Program-made: the position numbers and the translations under genes | The notes under the pieces: generated by a model | The model's input: the letters and a program-made list of their open reading frames with translations, nothing else | Told to the model about the DNA's origin: nothing | The model's database searches: none | Part shown: positions 48,660 through 57,578 of the stretch, piece after piece | How the letters are laid out: each line of letters opens with the position of its first letter | Position numbering within the stretch: the stretch's first letter is position 1 | Assembly: GCA_016278325.1 (NCBI GenBank) | Contig: JADQCB010000017.1 | Location: forward strand, 25,188-89,187 | From: Actibacterium sp. | Lineage (GTDB): Bacteria > Pseudomonadota > Alphaproteobacteria > Rhodobacterales > Rhodobacteraceae | Reading direction: 5' to 3' | Length of the DNA: 64,000 nucleotides

Positions 48660-49123
48660 CATGCGCTCCGGGTGTTCTTGGCGTTCAGGGATTTGACATC
48701 CAGCACTTGCGGTTGCTGCGCCTCGTGCGGGTGCTCGGCCCCGGCATAGACCCGAAGGTTGGTCATCTGCTGACGGCTCAGGCGGTTGCCCGGCAACATC
48801 CGCTTCACGGCCTGTGTCACCACCCGCTCGGGATGCGCGCCTTCGAGAATCTGGCGCGCGCTGCGGTGCTTGATGCCGCCCGGATACCCGGTATGCCAGT
48901 AATATTGCTTGTCGTCACGCTTCTTGCCGGTCATCTGCACCTTGTCGGCGTTGATGACGATGACATTGTCGCCCATGTCCATATGAGGCGTGAAGCTGGC
49001 CTTGTGCTTGCCGCGCAGGCGCATGGCGATGATCGAGGCGAGACGGCCCAGAACGACACCCTCGGCGTCGATCAGGATCCATTTCTTGTCGATATCCGCC
49101 GGAGTAGCGGTGTAGGTTTTCAT
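48659..49123 (-). CDS. rplM: 50S ribosomal protein L13
   Basis: Large-subunit protein of 154 residues, with the usual [20 protein letters not shown] start of the core, [12 protein letters not shown] and the [23 protein letters not shown] block. ATG at 49123 fits the family; a longer in-frame start at 49222 would cover the promoter. First gene of the rplM-rpsI operon. Confidence 0.96.
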   Translation of the reverse strand: MKTYTATPADIDKKWILIDAEGVVLGRLASIIAMRLRGKHKASFTPHMDMGDNVIVINADKVQMTGKKRDDKQYYWHTGYPGGIKHRSARQILEGAHPERVVTQAVKRMLPGNRLSRQQMTNLRVYAGAEHPHEAQQPQVLDVKSLNAKNTRSA

Positions 49124-49188
49124 GTCTCTGACCTGTTTGTTCGTTGGTCGGGGCCGCGCGATGCGCACCCGTGTTCCCGGATGGCGCA

Positions 49189-49216
49189 GTTCTAAGCGTT
49201 TATTCGGCACAGTCAA
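49189..49216 (-). promoter_or_regulatory. Candidate promoter of rplM-rpsI
   Basis: On the minus strand TTGACT (49216-49211) and TAGAAC (49194-49189) are 16 bp apart, about 65 bp before the rplM start codon. Good sigma-70 match; no other promoter-like pair in the 195-nt gap. Confidence 0.5.
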
Positions 49217-49318
49217 GGGCACCAGAGGATGTAAACTTCAGCAATAACAGTAGCCTATCAAATAGGTACCAATTTACCCCATGCCTGCGCCGAAAAACCC
49301 GACCCGCCGAACCGCGCG

Positions 49319-49741
49319 TCACCCCCTTGGCGGGATCGAATAGGTCAGGCTGGCCCGCGCGACCGGCGCCGCCTGCCCGTCCGACCGGATCAGCACATCG
49401 CCCACCGCCAGCACCCGCCCGAGCTTGAGCAGCCGCGCCTCGGCGACCAGATCGGTATTGGCCGCCGGTTTGCGCATGAAATCCATCGCGCAATTGGTCG
49501 TGACCGCCAGCGCCTGCGGGCCGATCATCGCCAGCACCGCAAGGTAGATCGACACGTCGGCCAGCGAGAACATCGCCGGACCCGACACGGTGCCGCCCGG
49601 GCGCAGGTGCCGCTCGGCCACGTTCAGGCGGACCCGCACCGCCATGGCGGCCACCTCCTCGATCGTGAAATCGCCGCCGACCTGCGGAAACTCCGCCTCC
49701 AGGAACGCCGCCAGCGCCGCGATGTCCATCACCGGATTCAT
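49319..49741 (-). CDS. PaaI-type hotdog-fold thioesterase
   Basis: A 140-residue hotdog-fold protein: LRPGGTVSGPAMFSLADVSIYLAVL carries the central helix and GG-x-G dyad region of the PaaI/DUF4442 thioesterases, and the following CAMDFMRKPAANTDL and GDVLIRS strands fit. It probably hydrolyses acyl-CoA thioesters in the cytosol. Start ATG at 49741 has an AAAGAGC purine site. Divergent from the crotonase gene, which suggests linked fatty-acid or aromatic acyl-CoA metabolism. Confidence 0.8.
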   Translation of the reverse strand: MNPVMDIAALAAFLEAEFPQVGGDFTIEEVAAMAVRVRLNVAERHLRPGGTVSGPAMFSLADVSIYLAVLAMIGPQALAVTTNCAMDFMRKPAANTDLVAEARLLKLGRVLAVGDVLIRSDGQAAPVARASLTYSIPPRG

Positions 49742-49800
49742 GCTCTTTCCCCTCGTGCCTTGGCGCTTTACACTTCGTCGCAAACGGGAGGAATGACAAG

Positions 49801-50592
49801 ATGAGCGATGACATCCTGCTGCGCGAAGACCGCGATGGCGTGGCCGAGCTGACGCTGAACGCACCGGCCAAGCTGAACGCGCTGAGCGATGCGATGCTGG
49901 CCGCGCTTCAGGCGCAGATCGACGCGCTGCGCGAGGACGGCGCGACCCGCGCCGTGATCCTGCGCGGCGCCGGCAAGGCGTTCTGCGCCGGCCACGACCT
50001 GAAGGAAATGCAGGCCGGTCGCCAGGCCGAGGATGGCGGCCGCGCCTATTTCGCCGATCTGTTCACCCGGTGCACGAAAGTCATGACCGGGTTGCAGCGG
50101 ATCCCGCAGCCGGTGATCGCCGAGGTGCATGGCATCGCGACCGCGGCCGGCTGTCAGTTGGTGGCGTCCTGCGACATGGCGGTGGCGGCCGAGGGCACGC
50201 GCTTTGGCGTGAACGGCGTGAATATCGGGCTGTTCTGCTCGACCCCGATGGTGGCGCTGTCGCGAAACGTGCCGCGCAAGCAGGCGTTCGAGATGCTGAC
50301 CACGGGCCAGTTCATCGGCACCGGGCGGGCCGAGGCGATCGGGCTGATCAATCGCGCTGTCGCGCAAGAGGATCTGCCCATGGCCACGCGCGAACTGGCG
50401 GATCTCGTCGCCGCCAAGCTGAACGCGGCCGTCAGGATCGGCAAGGAAGCGTTCTATGAGCAGATCCAGATGCCGCTGGATCAGGCCTATGCCTATGCGG
50501 GCGACGTAATGGTGCAGAACATGCTCTACCGTGACACCGACGAAGGCATCAGCGCCTTCCTGGAAAAGCGCCCGCCGGATTGGCAGCACTGA
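49801..50592 (+). CDS. Enoyl-CoA hydratase/isomerase family protein
   Basis: A 263-residue crotonase-fold protein with the CoA oxyanion-hole motifs GAGKAFCAGHDLKEM and NIGLFCSTPMVALSRNV. Of the two catalytic Glu residues of true enoyl-CoA hydratase, the one equivalent to Glu164 is present in FEMLTTG, while the Glu144 position falls in VNGVNIG and has no Glu. It is most like the ECHDC3-type branch, so hydratase activity is uncertain. GGAGGA lies about 8 nt before the ATG. Confidence 0.82.
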   Translation: MSDDILLREDRDGVAELTLNAPAKLNALSDAMLAALQAQIDALREDGATRAVILRGAGKAFCAGHDLKEMQAGRQAEDGGRAYFADLFTRCTKVMTGLQRIPQPVIAEVHGIATAAGCQLVASCDMAVAAEGTRFGVNGVNIGLFCSTPMVALSRNVPRKQAFEMLTTGQFIGTGRAEAIGLINRAVAQEDLPMATRELADLVAAKLNAAVRIGKEAFYEQIQMPLDQAYAYAGDVMVQNMLYRDTDEGISAFLEKRPPDWQH

Positions 50593-50598
50593 ACCCCG

Positions 50599-51486
50599 TC
50601 AGCGCCGCAGCGCCTTTTCCAGCCGATGCAGGGCATTGAGCCACCAGCGCGCCTTGACGTCCTTGTAGACGAAGGGCCGGCGCACCCGCGGGTCGGTCGG
50701 GGTCAGGAAATCCTCGGCCACCGGCCAGACATTCAGCGCACGGGTCTTGAAGGCGCGCACCGCCCCGGGCGTCATGTCGTGAAACGCTTTCACGCCCTCC
50801 CCCGCGATCCTTGACGCCAGGCGCGCGGCCAGGCTCTGGCGCCGGTTGCGAAAGATCGGCACCTCGGGGCAGAAAAAACTGAACGGCTCGGCCAGAAACG
50901 GCATCGGTCCGAACAGGTCCAGCGCCTGGGCCACGTTCTGCGCCTCGGACGGGCGGAACCGCCAGCCAGCCTCGCGCAACCGTCCGACATGGGCCAGCGC
51001 CGTGTCGATATAGGTGATCGGCGGCGCGGCATGCGGGGCGGGTTGATAGAGGCGCAATGCGTCGTCGGGCGTCAATTTCCGGCGATAACGTTTCATCCGC
51101 TCGCCTTTCATGAAGATCGGCGCGAGGAAACCGAGGCGCGGGTCAGAGTCGAATATCCCGGCAATCGCGGCAATCTCGTCGGCAGCCACCGGGCGGACGA
51201 TCTGCATGTCGTCCTGAAGGAACAGGACGAAATCGCCCTGCGCCGTCTCCAGCGCCCGCTGCATGTTGGCATAAAGCCCGCCGTGATCCGCCGCGCCGGC
51301 CGGCCCGGCGCGCACCACGAAATCCGCCATGCCCGCCAGCACCGCCAGGGTGTGCGGGTCATCGCTGTTGTCGTCATGGATCCGCAGCCGGGCCTGCGGA
51401 ATGTTGCGCTGCACCGATTCCACGCAATTGGCCAGCCAGGCGCCCCGGTTGAAGGAAAATATCGCGACCTCCAGCACCGGCGCCAC
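50599..51486 (-). CDS. GT-A type glycosyltransferase
   Basis: A 295-residue protein whose first half is a GT-A Rossmann-like fold: EVAIFSFNRGAWLANCVESVQRN and the acidic FLQDDMQIV near residue 90, equivalent to the DXD metal site. It ends with a basic C-terminus. Fits a family-2-like glycosyltransferase; acceptor unknown. It starts with GTG 6 nt after the M32 peptidase gene and is last in a minus-strand run ctaA-M32-GT. Lack of a membrane helix makes it cytosolic. Confidence 0.7.
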   Translation of the reverse strand: MAPVLEVAIFSFNRGAWLANCVESVQRNIPQARLRIHDDNSDDPHTLAVLAGMADFVVRAGPAGAADHGGLYANMQRALETAQGDFVLFLQDDMQIVRPVAADEIAAIAGIFDSDPRLGFLAPIFMKGERMKRYRRKLTPDDALRLYQPAPHAAPPITYIDTALAHVGRLREAGWRFRPSEAQNVAQALDLFGPMPFLAEPFSFFCPEVPIFRNRRQSLAARLASRIAGEGVKAFHDMTPGAVRAFKTRALNVWPVAEDFLTPTDPRVRRPFVYKDVKARWWLNALHRLEKALRR

Positions 51487-51492
51487 GACCGC

Positions 51493-52968
51493 TCAGACCC
51501 CGTAAAGCGCGCCGAACTTGGCGTCGAGATAATCCAGCAACGGCCCCTCGTTCGGGGCGAAACCGCAGGCGCGTTCGATCACCTCGCGCGGGGGATACAG
51601 CCCGCCATGGCGCTGCACATGTTCTTTCAGCCAGGCGGTGGCCCCCTCGGTATGACCTTGGGCCAGCTGATCGTCCAGATCGGGCAGCGCCGCACGCAGC
51701 GCCAGGTTCAGGCAGCCGGCATAGACATTTCCCAGCGCATATGTCGGGAAATAGCCGAACAGACCGACCGACCAGTGCACATCCTGCAACACCCCGTTCG
51801 AGGGCCTGTCGACCGCCACGCCGAAATCATGCGCGAACCGCGTGTTCCAGGCCTCTTCCAGATCGGCGACATCCAGGCTGCCGCCGATCAGCTGCCGCTC
51901 CAGGTCGAAGCGCATCATGATGTGCAGGTTGTAATGCACCTCGTCCGCCTCGGTCCGGATGAAGCCCGAATGAACCCGGTTCACGGCGGCATGGAAGGCC
52001 TCCGGATCCGCCGCGCCGGCATTGCCGAAGACCTCCTGCATACGGGAGAACAGCCAGCCGGTGAAGGCGCGCGAACGGCCCAGCTGGTTTTCATAGATGC
52101 GCGACTGGCTTTCATGCACGCCCATCGACACGCCGTTGCCCAGCGGGGTCAGGGCAAAGGCCGGGTCGATGTTCTGCTCGTAACAGCCATGGCCGACCTC
52201 GTGGATCGTGGAATAGAGGCAGTTGAACGGCTCGGCCTCGTCCACGCGCGTGGTGATCCGCACATCCGTGCCCGCGCCCGAGGTGAAAGGATGCACCGAC
52301 TTGTCCAGCCGGCCGTGCCGGAAATCATATCCGAAATGCCTGGCCACCTCATGCGCCAGTTTCATCTGCCCGGCCTCGGGGAAATGGCCGCGCAAAGGGG
52401 CGGGACGGGGCCCGCCCATGACCCGCTCGCGCAGCATCACCAGGCGCGGCCGCATCCGGTCGAACATCGCGCCGGTCTCGGCCGCTGTCGCATCCGGCTC
52501 GAAATCGTCCATCAGCGCGTCATAGGGATCGCCGCCATCGGCCAGCGCCGCGGCCTCCTCGCGCTTCAGCCCGACGACCCGTTCCAGCACCGGCAGGAAA
52601 TGCGCCACGTCGTCGGCGGCACGCGCCTCGGCCCAGATGCCCTGGGCGCGGCTGGTGACGCGAGCCAGTTCGGCCGACAGCTTTTCGGGCAGCTTTACCG
52701 CCCGCGAATAGGTCCGGCGGATGTGGCGCATCTTCGCCGCGCCGACCGGGTCGAGCCCGCTGTCGTCGATCGCCGCAAGCCATGCGCCGATACGCGGATC
52801 CGCGCGTCGCGCGTGCAGCACCGATTCCAGCGCGCCGATCTCCTCGGCCCGCTGGGCGGCCGCACCGCGCGGCATGACCGTCTCCTGATCCCAGGCCAGA
52901 CGTCCGGCCACCTGGGCCAGCGCCTCGGTCTCGTGCTGGAATGCCATCAAGTCATCGAATGCCGTCAT
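51493..52968 (-). CDS. Carboxypeptidase Taq (M32 metallopeptidase)
   Basis: Cytosolic zinc carboxypeptidase of 491 residues. The zinc motif HEVGH is at 256-260, followed by ENQLGRSRAFT and YALGNVYAGC blocks of the M32 family. It trims C-terminal residues from peptides. I chose the ATG at 52968 (MTAFDDLMAFQ), which matches the family; a longer frame of 23 codons overlaps ctaA. It ends 6 nt before the glycosyltransferase start and begins 2 nt after ctaA, so the three genes look like an operon. Confidence 0.92.
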   Translation of the reverse strand: MTAFDDLMAFQHETEALAQVAGRLAWDQETVMPRGAAAQRAEEIGALESVLHARRADPRIGAWLAAIDDSGLDPVGAAKMRHIRRTYSRAVKLPEKLSAELARVTSRAQGIWAEARAADDVAHFLPVLERVVGLKREEAAALADGGDPYDALMDDFEPDATAAETGAMFDRMRPRLVMLRERVMGGPRPAPLRGHFPEAGQMKLAHEVARHFGYDFRHGRLDKSVHPFTSGAGTDVRITTRVDEAEPFNCLYSTIHEVGHGCYEQNIDPAFALTPLGNGVSMGVHESQSRIYENQLGRSRAFTGWLFSRMQEVFGNAGAADPEAFHAAVNRVHSGFIRTEADEVHYNLHIMMRFDLERQLIGGSLDVADLEEAWNTRFAHDFGVAVDRPSNGVLQDVHWSVGLFGYFPTYALGNVYAGCLNLALRAALPDLDDQLAQGHTEGATAWLKEHVQRHGGLYPPREVIERACGFAPNEGPLLDYLDAKFGALYGV

Positions 52969-52970
52969 GT

Positions 52971-54116
52971 CTACCCCCGGACCGATTGCGCGACGGGATA
53001 CTGGGCCAGGAACCGCGCGCGCAGGATCAGAACCCATAGGACCACCGCCCCCAGCTGATGCAGAATTGCGATGCTCCAGGGCGAGGAATGCATCACCGTG
53101 ACGATGCCCAGGCCCATCTGGGCCAGCAACATCGCGGCCATCCAGTCGAAGGCCCGCCGGCTGTGCCGGTTGCCGCTCTTGCGGGCCCGGCGCCAGACCA
53201 CCAGCCCGAAGCCGACCAGCAGATAGCCGGCCATCCGGTGCATGAACTGCACCAGCCCGTCATCCTCGAAGAAATTGCGCCACCATGGCTCCAGCGCGAA
53301 CAGGTCCGGCGGCAGGAAACCGCCCGCCATCAGCGGCCAGTCGGTGAAATTGCGCCCCGCGTCGATCCCCGCGACGAGCGCGCCCAGCAGGACCTGGAGA
53401 AAGACAAGATGCATGACCCCGGTGGACAGGGCAAACAGGCGCGCCTCGCGCCCGCGCCGCGCCTGGATCAGCTCGGGTCGGGACCGGCCCAGCCGGAACA
53501 CGAACCACGCGATCAGCCCGAGGATGACAAAGGCGATACCCAGATGCGTCGCCAGGCGATAGGAAGCGACATCGAGCATCCCGCCCGACAGCCCCGAAGA
53601 GACCATCCACCAGCCGATCGCACCCTGAAGCCCGCCCAGAACGCCGATGCCCAGCAGCCGGCCGGTCCAGCCTGCGGGGATGCGTTTCGTCAGCCAGAAG
53701 AACACGAAGCCCAGCGCCCAGACCAGGCCGATCCCGCGCCCCAATTGCCGGTGCCCCCATTCCCACCAGTATATCGACTTGAACGCGGCAAGGCTCATGC
53801 CCTTGTTCTGCAACCGGTATTCCGGGATCGCCCGATATTTCTCGAAGGCTTCGGTCCAGGCGGCTTCGTTCATCGGGGGCAGCGCACCGGCGACCGGCTT
53901 CCACTCGGTGATCGACAGCCCCGAGTCGGTCAGCCGCGTCAAGCCGCCCACCAGGATCATCGCCGCCACCATCACGAACAGCACGATCAGCCAGGCCCGG
54001 ATCGCACCGCGCGCACCGCCACCGGCCCTGTCGATCATGCCCGTCGGGCGCGGGGCGTCCTGCGGCCGGGCCCGGGCATCGCCCACCTCTTCGAAAATGC
54101 TGCGCTTGCCGCTCAT
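52971..54116 (-). CDS. ctaA: Haem A synthase
   Basis: Inner-membrane enzyme that oxidises the C8 methyl of haem O to a formyl group, giving haem A for cytochrome aa3 oxidase. The 381-residue product has eight helices with conserved His residues in WEWGHRQLGR, RLATHLG, HRMAG and ILHQLG, and the GLTRLTDSGLSITEWKP signature of the type 2 family. Length fits. First gene of a possible operon with the M32 peptidase and glycosyltransferase. Confidence 0.95.
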   Translation of the reverse strand: MSGKRSIFEEVGDARARPQDAPRPTGMIDRAGGGARGAIRAWLIVLFVMVAAMILVGGLTRLTDSGLSITEWKPVAGALPPMNEAAWTEAFEKYRAIPEYRLQNKGMSLAAFKSIYWWEWGHRQLGRGIGLVWALGFVFFWLTKRIPAGWTGRLLGIGVLGGLQGAIGWWMVSSGLSGGMLDVASYRLATHLGIAFVILGLIAWFVFRLGRSRPELIQARRGREARLFALSTGVMHLVFLQVLLGALVAGIDAGRNFTDWPLMAGGFLPPDLFALEPWWRNFFEDDGLVQFMHRMAGYLLVGFGLVVWRRARKSGNRHSRRAFDWMAAMLLAQMGLGIVTVMHSSPWSIAILHQLGAVVLWVLILRARFLAQYPVAQSVRG

Positions 54117-54173
54117 CGGCCTTCCCCGTTCTGATCGTGGCGGACAGTAGGGCCGCCGCCTGCCCGCTTCAAG

Positions 54174-54929
54174 TCAATCGCCACGCTCATTGCGTCGCAC
54201 CAACTGTCGCAGGATACCGTGAAATATCTGCACGTCGGCCCGGGTCAGCGGCATCCGCGACCACAGGTTGCGCAGGTTGCGCTTCATCCCCTCGGCCTTG
54301 TGCTCGGGAAAGAAGAAACCCGCCTCGGCCAGCCGTGCCTCGTAATGCTCGCCCAGCTTGTCGATCTCGACATGGCTGGCCCGCTCGGTCCGGGCCATTT
54401 CCATCACCTCGGCCGGCACGTCGACGCTCTGGCGGCGCCATTCATAGGCCGTCAGCAAAACGCATTGCGCCAGGTTGAGCGAGGCGAATTCGGGGTTGAC
54501 GGGGACCGAGACGATGGCATTGGCGCGCGCCACGTCGTCATTCTCCAACCCGGCGCGTTCCGGCCCGAACAACACCGCGACATGGCGGCCCTCGGCGATC
54601 ATCGCGCGGGCATGCTGCATGGCACGCTCGGGCGTCATCACCGGCTTGGTCAGCCCCCGGGCCCGCGCTGTCGTGGCAAAGACGAAATCGCAATCGGCCA
54701 CCGCGGCCGCAGTATCGTCGAACAGCCCGGCCCCGTCCAGAAGCCGCCCGGCACCGCTGGCCATGGCCACGGCGCGCGGGTTGGGCCAGCCGTCGCGCGG
54801 CGCCACGACGCGCATCCGGTCCAGCCCGAAATTCCACATCGCCCTTGCCGCGCCGCCGATATTCTCGCCCATCTGCGGCCGAACCAGTATGAAGGCCGGC
54901 TGCGGGCCGGTCGGATCTACCTGTGCCAT
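54174..54929 (-). CDS. SPOUT methyltransferase of the TrmJ/LasT class
   Basis: A 251-residue RNA 2'-O-methyltransferase of the SpoU class: ILVRPQMGENIGGAARAMWNFGL is motif 1, FGPERAGLENDDVARAN is motif 2 and PVNPEFASLNLAQCVLL is motif 3, which form the trefoil-knot SAM site. This fits TrmJ-type enzymes that modify tRNA position 32; the C-terminal extension of 80 residues agrees. Divergent from the ThiE-like gene; ends near ctaA on the same strand. Confidence 0.9.
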   Translation of the reverse strand: MAQVDPTGPQPAFILVRPQMGENIGGAARAMWNFGLDRMRVVAPRDGWPNPRAVAMASGAGRLLDGAGLFDDTAAAVADCDFVFATTARARGLTKPVMTPERAMQHARAMIAEGRHVAVLFGPERAGLENDDVARANAIVSVPVNPEFASLNLAQCVLLTAYEWRRQSVDVPAEVMEMARTERASHVEIDKLGEHYEARLAEAGFFFPEHKAEGMKRNLRNLWSRMPLTRADVQIFHGILRQLVRRNERGD

Positions 54930-55023
54930 GCGGCGCCATTACGCCGGGCGCGCCCGGGGGGCAACCACTTGTTCGCCCGGATCGCAGCCGCTATGACGGC
55001 ACGACAGGAAAAGGGATTTCCCG

Positions 55024-55665
55024 ATGACCGATATCGCGCGGCCCCAAGTCTATCTCGTCACCCCGCCGGAATTCGATCTATCGGGCTTTCCCGACCGCCT
55101 GGCCCAGGTGCTCGACGCACATGAAATCGCCTGCGTCCGCCTGGCCCTGGCCACGCGCGACGAGGATCGGGTGGCGCGCGCCGCCGACTCCCTGCGCGTG
55201 CTCTGCCACGCCCGCGACATCGCGATCACCATCGAGTCGCATCTGCAACTGGTCGCGCGCCTCGGGCTGGACGGCGTGCACCTGACCGACGGGGCGCGCT
55301 CGGTGCGCAAGGCGCGCAAGGCGCTCGGCCCCGACGCGATCGTCGGCGCCTTTTGCGGAACCTCGCGCCATGACGGCATGAACGCGGGCGAGGCCGGCGC
55401 CGATTATGTCAGCTTCGGGCCGGTCGGCGACAGCACGCTTGGCGACGGCACCCGGGCAGAACCCGGGCTTTTCGCCTGGTGGTCCGAGATGATCGAACTG
55501 CCGGTGGTGGCCGAAGGGGCGCTCGATGTCGAAACCATTGCCAGCCTCGCCCCGATCACGGATTTCCTGGCCATCGGCGAAGAAATCTGGATAGCCGAGA
55601 ATCCCGCGGCCGCGCTCGGCGAGCTGATCGCGGCGATGGACCAGGCAAATTTCGCAACAGGGTGA
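55024..55665 (+). CDS. ThiE-like TIM-barrel protein
   Basis: A 213-residue protein related to thiamine-phosphate synthase, with the barrel strands VYLVTPP, ITIESHLQLVARLGLDGVHLTDG and ADYVSFGPVG. The usual phosphate/pyrimidine loop TPTK after GPVF is replaced by DSTLGDGTRAE, and the QLREK motif becomes VRLALATRDED, so the enzyme may not make thiamine phosphate. A role in another thiazole or pyrimidine reaction is possible. AGGGA lies before the ATG. Monocistronic. Confidence 0.7.
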   Translation: MTDIARPQVYLVTPPEFDLSGFPDRLAQVLDAHEIACVRLALATRDEDRVARAADSLRVLCHARDIAITIESHLQLVARLGLDGVHLTDGARSVRKARKALGPDAIVGAFCGTSRHDGMNAGEAGADYVSFGPVGDSTLGDGTRAEPGLFAWWSEMIELPVVAEGALDVETIASLAPITDFLAIGEEIWIAENPAAALGELIAAMDQANFATG

Positions 55666-55756
55666 TGAAGCTGTCCGGCCTCGACTTGCCGCAAGCCGAG
55701 CCCCTGCACGGCCCCAACCCGGCCGGCAATGCCGACAACCGGCCGTCGCGTCCCCT

Positions 55757-55805
55757 CTTCTTCTCGGCGAAATACTCCGGGGAGCGCGAGGGGCAGCGCC
55801 CCTCG
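55757..55805. repeat. Intergenic motif, copy 2, and hairpin
   Basis: CTTCTTCTCGGCGAAATACTC at 55757-55777 matches the motif at 28501-28525 with one indel and a few changes. It is followed by a perfect 8-bp hairpin CGAGGGGC-AGC-GCCCCTCG (55787-55805). It lies between convergent genes (ThiE-like and olsA). Confidence 0.5.
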
Positions 55806-55825
55806 CCATGACACGCCGCGCGCCG

Positions 55826-56662
55826 TCAGGCCACACTCTCCGGCACAACCGGCAAGCCGCTGCGCACGGCGTCCTCGCAGGCCCTTGCCAATGCCTTGCG
55901 CCCATCGAAATCACCCACCGCCAACGGTGGATGATAGACGATCTCGACCCGCCCCTGCCGCCGCGCCGCGAGGATCTTCAGCAAATGCGGGCCAAGCGTC
56001 ATTCCGCCCCACCAGCCATAGAATCGCGGATCCGCGCCCGGCGGCGCGCGATAGATGACGGTGACGGGCTGCACATGCAGGAAGTCCCGCAACCCGGGCG
56101 CGAAGAACGCGGCGAAAAGCGTCGTCTTGAAGGGCAGCACCCGCAGCCCGTCGGTCGATGTTCCTTCGGGGAAGAACAGCAGCTTGTGGCCGACCTTCAG
56201 GCGGAACTCGAAGATCTCGGTCTGGCGCCGCGCCTCGCGCCGGTCGCGGTTGATGAACACCGTCCCGGTTGCCCGGGCCAGCCAGCCGATGACGGGCCAG
56301 CCCGCGACCTCGGCTTTCGAAACGAAATAGACCCGCTTGCGCGCATTCAGCGCGAATATGTCCAGCCAGGAGGAATGGTTGGCAACCACCGCGCCACGCT
56401 CGCGCATGCGTTGCCCGCGTTCGACATGGCCGATGCGCAGGATGACAAAGGCCATCCGGCAGACGCCCTGGGTGATCCACGGCGTCACCGGCCGTCGCTG
56501 GCCGCAAATCGGGCGCTCAAACAGGCGCAGGACCAGCATCACCGCCAGCCCTGCGAAGATCACCAGCCCCAGCGCACCGCCACGCCAGGCCACGCGAAGC
56601 CAGCCGGCCGGCGTGATCGGCGATGGTGCCGGCGGGGGCGCCCCGGACCAGGATGTGCTCAC
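55826..56662 (-). CDS. olsA: Lyso-ornithine lipid O-acyltransferase
   Basis: Membrane-associated PlsC-type acyltransferase of 278 residues: one N-terminal hydrophobic segment (GLVIFAGLAVMLVLRLF), motif I NHSSWLD (H-x4-D) and motif III FPEGTSTDG. Paired with olsB by a 4-nt GTGA overlap, it would add the second acyl chain to lyso-ornithine lipid. The start is a GTG at 56662; a longer frame from 57043 would run inside olsB. The alternative is a general 1-acylglycerol-3-phosphate acyltransferase, made less likely by the neighbour. Confidence 0.85.
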   Translation of the reverse strand: MSTSWSGAPPPAPSPITPAGWLRVAWRGGALGLVIFAGLAVMLVLRLFERPICGQRRPVTPWITQGVCRMAFVILRIGHVERGQRMRERGAVVANHSSWLDIFALNARKRVYFVSKAEVAGWPVIGWLARATGTVFINRDRREARRQTEIFEFRLKVGHKLLFFPEGTSTDGLRVLPFKTTLFAAFFAPGLRDFLHVQPVTVIYRAPPGADPRFYGWWGGMTLGPHLLKILAARRQGRVEIVYHPPLAVGDFDGRKALARACEDAVRSGLPVVPESVA

Positions 56663-57435
56663 CTCCCGCCCCCGGAATAGCGCGCGCGGGCCCGTGCCGT
56701 CATTCGCGCGGTATCCATGACCAGGCAGACATCGGTCGTGTTGAAGGCGTGATCGACGAAGGCCCCCTCGCCCACGGCGCCCCCCAGCCGGAGATAGGCC
56801 TTGATCAGCGCCGGGATCGCCAGAACCGCCGCCTTGCGGTCGATCTGCGCGCGCGGCACCAGGTCCATGCGCTGGAAATGCCGCTCCTGGGCGTGCACCC
56901 GCAATGGCGGTGGCGCAAGATGCTGGTGGTGAAGATAGGACAGCGGCAAGGCAAGCCGCGCCGGATCGGTGCCATGGAAACTGGCGACCCCGAAAAGCAC
57001 CTCGATCCGGTGCCGGCGTACATATTCGGCCAGCCCCTCCCACAAAAGCAGCATCGCCGCGCCGCCGCGATAGTCGCGATGCAGGCAGGATCGTCCCAGT
57101 TCCAGCAGCCTCCGCCCGCTCTGCTTGAGCACGCCGAGGTCATATTCGTCCTCGGTGTAATAGCGCCCGATCGCGGGCATCCGGTCGCTGCGCAGCAGGC
57201 GGTAAACCCCGACAACATGATCCAGCGCCGCCCGGTCGCGCGCGCGGTCCACCAGGACCAGGTGATCGTAATGCTCATCGAAAGCATCGCGTTCCAGACC
57301 GGCCGCGTGGTCGACCATCGGCCCGTCGCCGCCCAGTTCGGCGACGAAGACGGCATAGCGCAGGCGTTGCGCCGCAAGCAGATCTTCGGCCGCGGTTGCA
57401 AGCCGGATCTCCAGGGTGTCGTCCTTCAAAAGCAT
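56659..57435 (-). CDS. olsB: L-ornithine N-alpha-acyltransferase
   Basis: GNAT/hemolysin-fold enzyme that joins a 3-hydroxyacyl chain to ornithine, the first step to phosphorus-free ornithine lipids. The 258-residue product has an RLRYAVFVAELG block, DHLVLVDRARD, VVGVYRLLRSD and ELGRSCLHRDYRGGAAMLLLWEGL, with a C-terminal domain typical of OlsB. I chose the ATG at 57435 because the only longer in-frame start (GTG at 57513) would place the CtrA-like box (57527-57541) right before it. Operon olsB-olsA. Confidence 0.87.
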   Translation of the reverse strand: MLLKDDTLEIRLATAAEDLLAAQRLRYAVFVAELGGDGPMVDHAAGLERDAFDEHYDHLVLVDRARDRAALDHVVGVYRLLRSDRMPAIGRYYTEDEYDLGVLKQSGRRLLELGRSCLHRDYRGGAAMLLLWEGLAEYVRRHRIEVLFGVASFHGTDPARLALPLSYLHHQHLAPPPLRVHAQERHFQRMDLVPRAQIDRKAAVLAIPALIKAYLRLGGAVGEGAFVDHAFNTTDVCLVMDTARMTARARARYSGGGR

Positions 57436-57526
57436 TGGCGGTGCGGCGTCCGGCTTTGGCGTCTGGAATTGTGCGGTTCTAGGCAGCGCGGCGCGCTTTT
57501 GCAACAGCACCACGGATTGACCGGCG

Positions 57527-57541
57527 TTAACCGCACGTTAA
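57527..57541. promoter_or_regulatory. CtrA-type binding site TTAA-N7-TTAA
   Basis: TTAACCGCACGTTAA is a perfect match to the full CtrA box and also has the CC after the first half. It lies in the gap between olsB (starts 57435) and the DUF3553 gene (ends 57579), in front of olsB. CtrA is the response regulator supplied by the ChpT phosphorelay, and chpT lies 250 bp away. Confidence 0.55.
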
Positions 57542-57578
57542 GGTTGCGCTGGAAAACTGCGCCCGAAGCCCCCTGGGA

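Noticed and set aside
55826..57043. A 405-codon reading of olsA
   Set aside because: The upstream part overlaps olsB in another frame; the GTG at 56662 fits the PlsC family and the GTGA overlap.
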